64,000 nt of DNA from positions 1,240,001 to 1,304,000 of the forward strand of contig NC_020506.1 of assembly GCF_000344785.1 (NCBI RefSeq), in the 5' to 3' direction. The number at the start of each line of letters is the position of its first letter. Positions within the stretch are counted from its first letter, which is position 1. Positions 36,598 through 46,349 of the stretch are shown here, piece by piece. The notes beneath the pieces were generated by a model that had not been told where the DNA came from, made no database searches, and saw only the letters and a list, made by a program, of their open reading frames with translations. The position numbers and the translations under genes were made by a program. The stretch comes from Corynebacterium callunae DSM 20147 (lineage in GTDB: Bacteria; Actinomycetota; Actinomycetes; Mycobacteriales; Mycobacteriaceae).

Positions 36598-39480
36598 ATG
36601 TCGAATGAAGTTCCGCTAACTGATTATCAAGCGAAGTTCTTTGCGCATGAGTTGGAGCGCAGTTACGCTAATGATCACGTGGGCAAACTAGCAGGACTTC
36701 TGTTCGATGCGCAGGTTGAACCAAAACCTCATCAGATTGACGCCGCTCTTTTCGCACTTCAAACCCCGTTTTTGCCCGGCGTGATCTTGGCTGATGAGGT
36801 TGGGCTCGGTAAGACGATTGAGGCTGGTATTGTCATCTCTCAGTACTGGGCGGAGCGTAAACGTCGTATCCTTATCGTTGCCCCTTCGAGTCTGCGCCAG
36901 CAATGGAAACAAGAGTTGTTTGAAAAATTCTTGATCCCTGCCGAGCTATTAGACTCCACCTCTAAAGTCCGGCTATTGGGTAAGTCTTCTGCCATTCCTT
37001 CCGAGGTACTTATCTGTTCTTACGAGTTCCTTCAGCGTAACGAAATTGAGCTGATGCGATCTTGGGACCTGGTAGTTGCGGATGAGGCGCACCGACTTCG
37101 TAGCTACTGGAACGGACGAGCCAAAGTTGCGGGTGCTTTCGCGGACGTTGTCCGCAATGCCTCGAAAACAATATTGCTCACGGCCACGCCACTTCAGAAT
37201 AAGCTTGAAGAGCTTTATGGACTGGTGTCGGTTTTTGATCCTGACTATTTCCATTCGCTCGAAGCTTTCCGCGAGCGCTACATCAAAAATCGAGACCTTC
37301 AGGGCGATGATGATCTAGTTGAGCGGGTGGCCACCATTTCCAAGCGTACCTTGCGCCGAGACGCGGAGAAGTACATCCAATTTACCCAGCGCATGCCGAT
37401 CACAATCGAGTTTGAGCCGTCTGATGAGGAAAAGCGACTCTATGACTTGGTCAATGATTATCTTCAGAGGGATGATCTTTACGCGTTTGCAGCGTCACAG
37501 CGGCATCTTTCAGCACTCATTTTGCGTAAGCGACTCGGGTCTTCAACGTTCGCCGTTGCCAGCACCCTCGAAAACATAGCCAGTCGACTGGCTGAAGAAC
37601 TACAGGTGGGACAGCGACGTGACGGGCGTGGCGTTCTCGTTTTCGATGACGATCTCACCACTGAGGAGCTAGAGGAAGCCGACTCTGCAAGTCAAGATCG
37701 GACGGCTAACGAGACTTGGTCTGATAATCAACTTCGGGATGGGATTCAGGCAGAGATCGAAGAACTACGCGGATTTGCACACCTGGCCCGCTCCATTAGG
37801 GTCAATCAGAAGGCTGTCCATTTGGGCGATGCGCTGGATCGTGGTTTCGCCAAACTGCGGGAAATTGGCGCCCCCGAGAAAGCGATTATCTTTACTGACT
37901 CGACGAAGACTCAGGAATATATCGCTCAGACTTTGCGTGAGGCGGGACGCAGCGATGGGCTTGTTCTGTTCAACGGGCAAAACAATTCGCCAGCTGCCAC
38001 TGCCATCTACCAGGACTGGCTGATGAAAAACAAGGATAGCGACATCGTCACCGGCATCCCAGCTTCCGATCGTCGCAAAGCTCTGGTGGATTATTTCCGG
38101 GACAACGGGTCGATCATGATCGCTACGGAAGCTGCTGCTGAGGGTATCAACCTTCAGTTCTGCTCAATGCTGGTCAACTATGACTTGCCGTGGAACCCTC
38201 AGCGCGTGGAACAGCGTATCGGTCGTATCCACCGTTTTGGCCAGAAGCACAACGTCGTGGTGGTCAACTTCTCCAATAAGGGCAACATTGCTGAACAACG
38301 CATCCTGGAGTTGCTTGAGGGTAAGTTCAAGCTCTTCGATAGCGTTTTTGGGGCCAGTGACGAGGTTCTCGGTGCGATTGAAGACGGGTTCGACTTCGAA
38401 CGGCAGATCAGCCGAATCCTTGACCAGTGCACGACTGCTGAACAAATTGATGCTGCTTTCCAAATTCTGGAGGAGCAGTATTCCACAGAAATCACAGAGG
38501 AAATGGCGAAAGCGAAGACCAAGGTCTTTGATAACCTTGATCCTCATGTGCAAGACCGCCTGAAATCCTATGACGAGCAATCCGGTGAGGTGCTGAATAA
38601 GTTCGAGCGGCTCCTGGTTGCGGTGACCCGCTATAAACTGCGAGATCACGCGACCTTCCATGGCGATGGACGTACCTTCGAACTGAACTCCTCACCGGTG
38701 GCTGATGCGCCGCTGGGTCGCTATTTCTTCAAGTCGGCACCGATTGAGGGGGCGCATCAATACCGCTACAGCAGTGCATTAGCTAAGCATGCGGTGACAA
38801 GTGCCATCGAAGCACCCACACCTCCAGCAGAACTAATCTTGAGCCTGTCCCAGTCACCCCGTGTTCCGGCTGCTATTAGGGAATTCGAGGGTGCGAGCGG
38901 AAACGTCGTGGTCAAGAAGATAACGTTCGACATGAAAGCCAAGAATGATGATGTCTCGGAGTCATACATTCTTGCTGCGGGTTTTGCGGATGATGGGCGA
39001 CGTCTTGATGCGGAGCATGTCACTGACCTGATGGAGCTGGTCGTCACGGAGCAGAACCAGGTAACGGCAGCAGGTGATGAAGAACTCCTCGAAGCGGCTC
39101 TTGATCAGCAGCGCTCCCAGCTGGAAAGGGAAGTTCAGTCGAGAAATACTCGGTATTACAACCAGCAGGAAGAGATCCTTGAGCGAAGCATTCAGGACCG
39201 CAAGGCGGAAAAAGACGCCAAGATCCGGGAGTATGAGGCAAAACGCAAGGAGCATCGAAAGCTGTCTCGCCAAGCCGATGACCCAATGGAGGAGCTGCGC
39301 CACAAGAAGCAAGCCCGCAAGTGGCGAGAGCGGGTCGAAGAAGAAGAGGAGGCTTACATGCGTGAGCGAGATCGACTCACTGATGAAGTGGACGATATGT
39401 TGGTTTTGATCGAACAATCCCTCAACGGCACGCAGAGAATCGATGATCTGTTCAGTATCCGCTGGAAAATCACCGCATAA
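36598..39480 (+). CDS. SNF2/RapA-type helicase of a restriction-like cluster
   Basis: A 960-residue superfamily 2 ATPase. Motif I ILADEVGLGKTIEAGIV has its Walker A at residues ~66-73; motif II DEAH is at 162-165 (VVADEAHRLRSYWNG); motif III is LLTATPLQN; the C-terminal RecA domain has IATEAAAEGINLQFCSMLVN and QRIGRIHRFGQKHNV. The last ~110 residues are a highly charged coiled coil (EEILERSIQDRKAEKDAKIREYEAKRKEHRKL). It resembles HepA/RapA and the DISARM DrmD helicase. AAAGGA precedes the start. The Mod methyltransferase follows after 54 bp, so it probably acts in the same restriction-type system as a DNA translocase. Confidence 0.88.
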   Translation: MSNEVPLTDYQAKFFAHELERSYANDHVGKLAGLLFDAQVEPKPHQIDAALFALQTPFLPGVILADEVGLGKTIEAGIVISQYWAERKRRILIVAPSSLRQQWKQELFEKFLIPAELLDSTSKVRLLGKSSAIPSEVLICSYEFLQRNEIELMRSWDLVVADEAHRLRSYWNGRAKVAGAFADVVRNASKTILLTATPLQNKLEELYGLVSVFDPDYFHSLEAFRERYIKNRDLQGDDDLVERVATISKRTLRRDAEKYIQFTQRMPITIEFEPSDEEKRLYDLVNDYLQRDDLYAFAASQRHLSALILRKRLGSSTFAVASTLENIASRLAEELQVGQRRDGRGVLVFDDDLTTEELEEADSASQDRTANETWSDNQLRDGIQAEIEELRGFAHLARSIRVNQKAVHLGDALDRGFAKLREIGAPEKAIIFTDSTKTQEYIAQTLREAGRSDGLVLFNGQNNSPAATAIYQDWLMKNKDSDIVTGIPASDRRKALVDYFRDNGSIMIATEAAAEGINLQFCSMLVNYDLPWNPQRVEQRIGRIHRFGQKHNVVVVNFSNKGNIAEQRILELLEGKFKLFDSVFGASDEVLGAIEDGFDFERQISRILDQCTTAEQIDAAFQILEEQYSTEITEEMAKAKTKVFDNLDPHVQDRLKSYDEQSGEVLNKFERLLVAVTRYKLRDHATFHGDGRTFELNSSPVADAPLGRYFFKSAPIEGAHQYRYSSALAKHAVTSAIEAPTPPAELILSLSQSPRVPAAIREFEGASGNVVVKKITFDMKAKNDDVSESYILAAGFADDGRRLDAEHVTDLMELVVTEQNQVTAAGDEELLEAALDQQRSQLEREVQSRNTRYYNQQEEILERSIQDRKAEKDAKIREYEAKRKEHRKLSRQADDPMEELRHKKQARKWRERVEEEEEAYMRERDRLTDEVDDMLVLIEQSLNGTQRIDDLFSIRWKITA

Positions 39481-39534
39481 CCCCCGGGCTGACCAGCCAC
39501 CCAGAAATCCAACTAATAACTCAGGAGAACACTT

Positions 39535-41382
39535 ATGAACGACGACATCAACCACATTCCATCGAATACCCCAGATTTCCAGACAGAACTGGCTGAGAAG
39601 CTTGCAGAGTTGGCTCCAGAAGCGATTGCTGACGGCAAGATCGACGTTGAGAAGCTCAGGGAACTATTAGATGGCGATGCTGATGAGTCTAATGAGCGTT
39701 TCGGATTGTTCTGGCCGGGAAAGAAGCGGGCACTGCGGGCGGCTCAGCAGCCGACCACTGCAACCCTAAAGCCGGATCTGGAGAACTCCAAAGACTGGGA
39801 TACCACCAAGAACGTCTTTATTGAAGGCGATAACTTGGAAGTGTTGAAGGTTCTGCAGAAGCATTACCACGGCAAGATCAAGATGATCTACATCGATCCC
39901 CCATACAACACCGGCAAGGACTTCGTTTATCCGGACAACTTCAAGGAGGGGCTGGATTCCTATTTGGAGTGGACGAAGCAGCTTAATGAAGCAGGACAGA
40001 AAATCTCTACGAACTCTGAGTCTGAAGGCCGGTATCATTCTAACTGGCTGAACATGATGTTTCCGCGCTTAAGGCTCGCGAGAAACCTCTTGGCAGATGA
40101 TGGAGTGATCTTTGTTTCGATCGATGATAACGAGTCTGGAAACCTGCGAAGGCTCTTAGACGAAATATTCGGCGAAAGCAATTTTGTAGCAGCGATCAAT
40201 CATAAATCTCGCGGTTCAGTCTCAAACGATAAAATTATTTCTCCAAATCACAATGTAATTTACGTTTACGCACGTCGATTTGACGTGATTTATGCCGGTC
40301 GTAAATCGATTGGACTCGATCCTGATTTATCAGGGTTCAACGGATTAGACGAGCGTGGAGCTTACAAGCTTGTTCCGGTGGACGGTCCAGGGGGTGCGCG
40401 AAAAGGCAATCCATATTACGAATTTCTCGGAGTAGAGGGTTATTTCCGATACTCCCTGGAGACAATGCAAGGCCTCTACGATGCTGGGGAGATAATCAGA
40501 CGCGGTAGTACCCTTCAACGAAAGTATTATCTTAATAAGGCGAAACAGAATAGGAAGACAGATACCACCTGGTGGGACGACGCGGGTTACACCTCAAGCG
40601 CAACTTCTGCTCTGAAGGCACTCATGGGTGGCCCGTATTTCGACAGTCCAAAGCCAGTAAGTTTAATTGAACGGATGTTAAAACAATTTACTAACAAAGA
40701 TTCTTTGGTTCTTGATTTCTTTGCGGGCTCAGGCTCTACAGGACATGCAGTAATGCGACAAAATTGTGAAGATGGTGGGAACCGTCGGGTAATTTTAGTC
40801 CAATTGCCCGAGCCGACTCCGGAAACGTCAGAAGCGCGTAAAGCTGGCTTTTTGACTATCCCGCAGGTCGCACGGCGGCGACTGGAGTTAGCTGGTGAAC
40901 AGTTACTCTCCAGCGCTACCGGCGATTGTGCTGTGGGTGATAATCTTCTCGATGTCGGTTTCCGTTCCTATAGGCTCAGTGACACCAACTTCTCGAAGTG
41001 GCAGGTCTCCAGTGACACTCCTGCAAATGAACTAGAGCAGCACCTGCTGGAGCTGCGCGAATCAGCCAATGATAACGCCACCCCGGCTGACTTGTTTGTC
41101 GAGTTGCTGCTCAAGCAGGGGTACTCCCTGACTGAGGACATTGGGGACGTCTCTATTGAGGGACTGGATCTAAAGACTGTCCTGGATGCTGACGGTGACG
41201 TGGCTGTTCTTGCCTACCTAGACGAGCACACTAAGCCAACGATCGATCAACTGCGCGAGATCGCTGACTCTAAACCGGTTAGGTTTGTGATCCTCGAGGA
41301 CTGTTTCCAAGGGGATGACGAGCTGAAGACAAACTTGGTGCAGATCTGTAAGAATAACGGCATTGAGCTGTGGACGGCGTAG
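39535..41382 (+). CDS. Type III-like DNA adenine methyltransferase (Mod)
   Basis: A 615-residue N6-adenine methyltransferase of the beta class. The catalytic motif DPPYNTGKDF (DPPY at 121-124) precedes the SAM motif FFAGSGSTGHAV (395-400), the order of type III Mod subunits. The variable region between them (~200-370) should be the target-recognition domain, and its DNA is visibly more AT-rich than its flanks. CAGGAG precedes ATG 39535. It should protect host sites from the downstream Res subunit; the recognition sequence cannot be read from the protein. Confidence 0.92.
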   Translation: MNDDINHIPSNTPDFQTELAEKLAELAPEAIADGKIDVEKLRELLDGDADESNERFGLFWPGKKRALRAAQQPTTATLKPDLENSKDWDTTKNVFIEGDNLEVLKVLQKHYHGKIKMIYIDPPYNTGKDFVYPDNFKEGLDSYLEWTKQLNEAGQKISTNSESEGRYHSNWLNMMFPRLRLARNLLADDGVIFVSIDDNESGNLRRLLDEIFGESNFVAAINHKSRGSVSNDKIISPNHNVIYVYARRFDVIYAGRKSIGLDPDLSGFNGLDERGAYKLVPVDGPGGARKGNPYYEFLGVEGYFRYSLETMQGLYDAGEIIRRGSTLQRKYYLNKAKQNRKTDTTWWDDAGYTSSATSALKALMGGPYFDSPKPVSLIERMLKQFTNKDSLVLDFFAGSGSTGHAVMRQNCEDGGNRRVILVQLPEPTPETSEARKAGFLTIPQVARRRLELAGEQLLSSATGDCAVGDNLLDVGFRSYRLSDTNFSKWQVSSDTPANELEQHLLELRESANDNATPADLFVELLLKQGYSLTEDIGDVSIEGLDLKTVLDADGDVAVLAYLDEHTKPTIDQLREIADSKPVRFVILEDCFQGDDELKTNLVQICKNNGIELWTA

Positions 41383-41395
41383 GTAGGAGTTGGTT

Positions 41396-44323
41396 ATGAA
41401 ATTCAAGTTTGATGCTAAGCAGGAATACCAACTAGACGCTATTGCAGCCACCATTGACCTGTTCGATGGGCAGCCAGCGGACGCTGATCAGTTGCTTACA
41501 ACGTTGCGCAGCAACCGTGATTTCGATGACCGTGAAAACTTGTCCCTGGATATGGATTTGTCGGTCGAGATCGGAGCGATCGGAAACAACCTGCTGCTTA
41601 CCGAAGAGACCATCCTAGAAAACCTCAAGGTCGTCCAGAACCGAAACGGACTGCAGGGTTCCGAGACCCTTAAGGACGGCCCCCAGTTCGATATCGAAAT
41701 GGAGACTGGTACGGGTAAGACTTACGTTTATCTACGCACTATCTTTGAGTTAGCGCAGAAGTATAACTTCACCAAGTTCATCATCCTCGTGCCCAGCGTA
41801 GCGATCCGGGAAGGTGTCAAAACTAGCATCGATCTCATGCGGGATCATTTCCGGGCGCTTTACCCAGCACACCCTTTCGATGCCTTTGTCTACAGCGGCA
41901 AAACTCCTGAGGAGGTGCAGTCGTTCGCTACGTCAACCAGCGTGCAGATCATGATCATGACGATCGACTCGATTCGAGGTAACGCCAACACCCGCATTAT
42001 CCACCAAACCAGGGACAAGCTGCAGGGACTTAGGCCAGTGGACTACCTCAGGTCCACCAACCCGGTGGTCATTATGGATGAGCCACAAAATATGGAGTCC
42101 AAGCTCTCCCAGAGTGCCATTAAGGATCTGGATCCTGCTTGCACCTTGCGCTATAGCGCTACACACCGCAAGACACGCAACGTCATCTATCGTCTAGATC
42201 CAGTCGATGCGCACGAACATGGCTTGGTCAAACAGATTGTGGTGGCCGAGGCGACTCAGCAGGGCGGAGACGCAACACCGTATATCAAACTGGTGGACGT
42301 CAAGCGTGATCCTTGGCAGGCCAAACTGGAGCTGGTGTGTCGCAAGGCTGACGGGTCGTTTACCCGTCAAGTCAAGACGGTGAAGCAGCATCAGGACCTA
42401 GCTCGTATCACGGACAACCCTGCCTACGAGAACAACTGGCGGATCAACGAGATCAGCCTTGAACCTGCTTTCGTCGAGCTGACCAACCACGGTGTGCTCA
42501 ACTTGGGGGAGGAGATCGGCGGCAGCACGGAAGTCGTGTACCGCGAGATGATCCGGGAAACGATTCGTGAGCATTTTCGAAAGGAGCGCTTTCTGCGCCC
42601 AAAGGGTATCAAGGTGCTCAGTCTGTTCTTTGTTGACAAGGTGGCCAGCTACCTGGGTGATGGCACTAATAATGAGACCGCTGATGGTCAATTCGCGGTC
42701 TGGTTTGATGAGTTGTTCCACGAGGAGCGCCAGCGTCATCCTGAGTATGCGGAACTATTGCCCCAAGAGCCTGCAGAGCTACGCCATGCCTATTTCTCGC
42801 AGATTAAGAAGGGCGTTTTCGGTGATACCACGGGAGCTACCTCGAAAGATGATGATTCTTACGACCTGATCATGAAGGATAAGGCTCGACTGCTCAGCCA
42901 TGATGAGCCTGTTCGTTTCATTTTCTCTCACTCTGCTCTTCGCGAAGGCTGGGACAATCCCAATGTTTTCCAGATTTGTACGCTTCGGGAAATGGGTGGT
43001 GAGACAGAACGTCGACAGACCATCGGTCGTGGATTGCGGCTGCCGGTCAACCAAGATGGTGAGCGGATCGCTGATCCGTCAGTCGCTCAACTGACGGTGG
43101 TCGCTAATGAGTCGTATCAACAATTTGCGAAAAGCCTTCAACAGGAGTACATCAAGGTCGGCGTGGCGATTGGCTATGTCCGGCGTGAGGAGTTCGCCAA
43201 GATCCCCCGCCCAGACTCTGATGCTGGTGAGGTGCTGGGCTATGTGGAGTCTTCCCTAATCTGGGATCAGCTTCATACAAAGGGGTTCCTGGACAAAGAT
43301 GGTCGAGTCACTGAGCGTTTCAGACCTGAAGACGAACACTTCACCTTGGATTTGTCGGAAGAGATTACGTGGCTTGAACCATTCGTGACGAAGATTCTCC
43401 AGGACAGCAAGATAGAGACGTTCGTGAAACAGCAGCGGAAGCGCCGTACTCGTAAGCTCAACAAGCAGATCTATGCGTCGCGGGAGTTTGAGGAATTTTG
43501 GGAGGCTATTAGTCAGCGCACGACCTACAAGGTCAAGGTTGACCGCGATGATCTGATCACCAAGTCGATCGATACGATCAAGCAGGCACCCGATATCGAG
43601 CCTTTGCGTGTTCAGGTGACCCGAGCAAATCTCAAGGTGGTGCGCGGCGGAGCACACGGCGAGGAACTAGGTACCAGGTCAGCCGATCTGCGGGGCGGCT
43701 ATCAACTGCCCAATATCATTAATGAGCTGCAGGATGCGACTTCGCTGACTCGTCAGACCATCATCGACATTCTCGTCGGTAGTGGCCGTCTGGATGAGTT
43801 TCTCTCCAACCCTCACGATTTCTTGAAACTGGTCAAGGATTCGGTGGAGGGTGAATTGGCCGACATCTTGGTCAAGGGAGTCCAGTATGAAGCGATTGGT
43901 GGCAGCGTCTATACGCTACGGGAGCTGCAGAAGGATGGTGAGCAGGAGAAGCAGCACTTCATCGATCATCTCTACAAGGTGAAGAACCAGCAGAAGTCGG
44001 ACTTCGACTACGTCCTCTACGACTCTGACAATGAGCGTAAGTTTGCCGAGCTTTTGGACTCGAGGGAGGACATCAAGCTGTTTATGAAGCTGCCGGCAAG
44101 CTTTAAGATTGACACTCCGGTCGGCCCATATAACCCAGACTGGGCCATTGTAAAGTACGAGGATGGCGACGAGCGGATCTATATGATTCGGGAAACCAAG
44201 AGCACCGCTGATCCGCGCCTCCTGCGCCCAAATGAGCGAGCCAAGATCATTTCAGCCCAGGGACACTTCGAAGCTATCGGTATTAACTACGCTAAATCGT
44301 CTCCCGAGAGGCCGGAAATTTAA
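41396..44323 (+). CDS. Type III restriction endonuclease subunit (Res)
   Basis: A 975-residue protein of typical Res length. Walker A is ETGTGKT (103-109), motif II DEPQ is near 228-231 (VVIMDEPQNMES), and motif VI is ETERRQTIGRGLRLPVN. The C-terminal PD-(D/E)XK nuclease has D915 (YNPDWAIV) and E933-T-K935 (IRETKS), so catalytic residues appear intact. ATG 41396 follows TAGGAG, 13 bp after mod. With Mod it should cut unmethylated DNA in an ATP-dependent way. Confidence 0.92.
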   Translation: MKFKFDAKQEYQLDAIAATIDLFDGQPADADQLLTTLRSNRDFDDRENLSLDMDLSVEIGAIGNNLLLTEETILENLKVVQNRNGLQGSETLKDGPQFDIEMETGTGKTYVYLRTIFELAQKYNFTKFIILVPSVAIREGVKTSIDLMRDHFRALYPAHPFDAFVYSGKTPEEVQSFATSTSVQIMIMTIDSIRGNANTRIIHQTRDKLQGLRPVDYLRSTNPVVIMDEPQNMESKLSQSAIKDLDPACTLRYSATHRKTRNVIYRLDPVDAHEHGLVKQIVVAEATQQGGDATPYIKLVDVKRDPWQAKLELVCRKADGSFTRQVKTVKQHQDLARITDNPAYENNWRINEISLEPAFVELTNHGVLNLGEEIGGSTEVVYREMIRETIREHFRKERFLRPKGIKVLSLFFVDKVASYLGDGTNNETADGQFAVWFDELFHEERQRHPEYAELLPQEPAELRHAYFSQIKKGVFGDTTGATSKDDDSYDLIMKDKARLLSHDEPVRFIFSHSALREGWDNPNVFQICTLREMGGETERRQTIGRGLRLPVNQDGERIADPSVAQLTVVANESYQQFAKSLQQEYIKVGVAIGYVRREEFAKIPRPDSDAGEVLGYVESSLIWDQLHTKGFLDKDGRVTERFRPEDEHFTLDLSEEITWLEPFVTKILQDSKIETFVKQQRKRRTRKLNKQIYASREFEEFWEAISQRTTYKVKVDRDDLITKSIDTIKQAPDIEPLRVQVTRANLKVVRGGAHGEELGTRSADLRGGYQLPNIINELQDATSLTRQTIIDILVGSGRLDEFLSNPHDFLKLVKDSVEGELADILVKGVQYEAIGGSVYTLRELQKDGEQEKQHFIDHLYKVKNQQKSDFDYVLYDSDNERKFAELLDSREDIKLFMKLPASFKIDTPVGPYNPDWAIVKYEDGDERIYMIRETKSTADPRLLRPNERAKIISAQGHFEAIGINYAKSSPERPEI

Positions 44324-44326
44324 TGA

Positions 44327-44548
44327 GGATTAAGACCGTCTACATTCAGAACCCTCCGAAGTCTGGAGTACATAGTGGTCCATGAGCTGTCGCACCTGAT
44401 CGCTAGAAGCCACAACTCTAGGACTATAGCGGTGATGGATCGACATCGACCGGACTGGACTGCCAGACGTGATGAGCTAAATGGAGCTCCTCCGAGCAGA
44501 AGATTGGAGCGATTGCAATGGCGACTGATCCCGACTCCGCTACGGTGA
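44327..44548 (+). pseudogene. Remnant of YgjP/DUF45-type metallopeptidase
   Basis: An open frame without a suitable start carries RSLEYIVVHELSHLIARSHN followed by MDRHRPDWTARRDELN. This is the zinc-binding HExxH signature and the Pdw-x-x-R-r-x-x-L-n motif of the YgjP-like family, which often accompanies restriction genes. The N-terminal two thirds are missing and the frame runs into the start of the next gene. The Res stop codon lies just upstream, so an intact ancestor probably had Res followed by this peptidase. Confidence 0.7.
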
Positions 44549-46341
44549 TGTGGCTGGAGAGTGCTCGGATTAAGGGGTTCAGGTCTTGTGAGAAAACGGA
44601 GGTAGCACTTAGTCCTGATCTCACTCTTTTGGTCGGCGAAAACAACGCGGGCAAATCCAACATTATCGATGCGCTTCGCCTGGCAACGGCTCCACTGAGT
44701 GGAAGACGGACGAGGTACTTCGAGATTGACGACCCGTCGATCGGGGCCGCCACTAACCCCGATATTGAGCTTGTTTTCGCGGACGGAGACAATTTCCAGC
44801 AGGCGTTATTCATCGGGGCTTTGGACCTGGAAACAAAGAAGATCCACCACCATGTCCGCTATTTTCCGCCGACAGATCAGTACCCGCGCGGTCGGACAGA
44901 ACGTTTGGCAGGACTGGTTGCCTCTCCGGATCCTGAATCGGAGGTGCGCTCGAAGATCAACCACGTGTACCTCGAGCCACTGCGTGATGCGAAGCGTGAG
45001 TTGGACTCTGCCAACGGGCGGCGCTTGGGGGCTGTCTTACGTTACTTGCTTGATGAGAAAGAGCGTGAGGAATTCCTGAAGCAGGCCCATGCTGCCACCG
45101 ATCAGCTTTCCGTAAGTGACGCTGTCCAAGGTGTAAGCAAGAAGATTCAGGAGCACCTTTCCTCGCTGACCGATGCGGTCCGAGGACAACAGGTGGCGAT
45201 CGGTTTTGAACGGCCTACATTGGAGCACCTCGCACGGGGACTCCGCCTCAAAATGGCAGAGCAAGGGATAGATATAACTGATCTCGCATCGTCCGGATTG
45301 GGTTATGCCAACTTATTATTCATGTCGACGGTTTTGCTTGAGTTGCAGGAGGCAAACAAGTCAGAGCTCACCCTTCTCCTGGTGGAGGAGCCGGAAGCGC
45401 ATTTACATCCGCAGCTCCAGGGTGTTCTGCTTGATTTCCTCCTCGAGCAAGCCGAAGAGTCCGTTAAGCAGGCCAAAGAGGGACGTCCTGCTGGGCGAAT
45501 CCAGGTTATCGCGACAACTCATTCTCCTAACCTGGCCAGCTCGGTTGGCATAGAAAGGACTGTCGTTATTCGGTCAGCTAAACGCGATATTCGAAGTAGC
45601 TCAGTCGCACTTGCGCTGAAGCAGGTAGAATTCGCAAACGACAACGACCGTCGGAAAATCGACCAATATCTGGACGTAACTCGGTCTGATCTTCTTTTTA
45701 CTCAGCGGGTCATTCTGGTCGAGGGAATTTCTGAGGCAGTGTTGCTCCCCGCGCTTGCGAGACACTGCGTGTTTGATCGAAGCGATCCCGAACAGGCAAA
45801 ACGACTCCGCCGCTTCAAGGCCACGCCGATCGTCAATCTTGGATCGGTTGACTTTCGCCCATACCTGACGCTGCTCTTGCATGACTTCGGTGGAGGGATG
45901 CGTATCGCAGACAAGGTGATCGCACTTACGGATGAAGACCCACCTCTTGAAGATTCGGAGGCCAAGAGTATTAACAGATCCGAGGATCTCGAGAGCATTG
46001 CTACCAAGTTAAAGGCTGAAAACATCCTGAGGGTGGAGACATCAAAATATACGTTGGAAGCAACCCTTTTGACCGGTGCGAGTGAGAACAACCGAATCCT
46101 TAGAAAAGCATTCTTAGAACAGCACCCGAAGTCAGGCGGGAAGTGGGATGCGATCGAAGAGGCAAAAGAGCCAGGCAGGGAGATGTACCGCAGACTCCAG
46201 GTCAAGAAGGGCGCCGAGAACTTGGATATTAGTAAGGGGCAGTTTGCTCATGACATTGCGCTTGCTATTGCGGAGCCAGGCGTAGTTATCGACTGTCCGG
46301 CTCAGCTCAAAGCAGCGATCGAGGCGGCAGCTGAAGAGTAG
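44518..46341 (+). CDS. OLD-family ATPase-TOPRIM nuclease, Gabija GajA-like
   Basis: A 607-residue protein. The ABC-type ATPase domain has Walker A GENNAGKSN (40-48), signature SSGLGYANL (258-266), Walker B LLLVEEPEAHLHP (286-298) and H-loop TTHSP. The C-terminal TOPRIM domain has the catalytic Glu in VILVEGISEAVLLPAL (E402) and acidic residues in ALTDEDPP. Class 2 OLD nucleases lie directly upstream of a UvrD-like helicase, as here (8-bp gap); this pair is the Gabija anti-phage system. GajA is a sequence-specific nickase inhibited by NTPs. ATG 44545 is an alternative start. Confidence 0.85.
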   Translation: MATDPDSATVMWLESARIKGFRSCEKTEVALSPDLTLLVGENNAGKSNIIDALRLATAPLSGRRTRYFEIDDPSIGAATNPDIELVFADGDNFQQALFIGALDLETKKIHHHVRYFPPTDQYPRGRTERLAGLVASPDPESEVRSKINHVYLEPLRDAKRELDSANGRRLGAVLRYLLDEKEREEFLKQAHAATDQLSVSDAVQGVSKKIQEHLSSLTDAVRGQQVAIGFERPTLEHLARGLRLKMAEQGIDITDLASSGLGYANLLFMSTVLLELQEANKSELTLLLVEEPEAHLHPQLQGVLLDFLLEQAEESVKQAKEGRPAGRIQVIATTHSPNLASSVGIERTVVIRSAKRDIRSSSVALALKQVEFANDNDRRKIDQYLDVTRSDLLFTQRVILVEGISEAVLLPALARHCVFDRSDPEQAKRLRRFKATPIVNLGSVDFRPYLTLLLHDFGGGMRIADKVIALTDEDPPLEDSEAKSINRSEDLESIATKLKAENILRVETSKYTLEATLLTGASENNRILRKAFLEQHPKSGGKWDAIEEAKEPGREMYRRLQVKKGAENLDISKGQFAHDIALAIAEPGVVIDCPAQLKAAIEAAAEE

Positions 46342-46349
46342 GGGGAAGC

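Noticed and set aside
36598..44323. DISARM system
   Set aside because: The SNF2 helicase and methyltransferase fit class 1 DISARM, but drmA, drmB (DUF1998) and drmC (PLD) are absent and the third gene is a type III Res.
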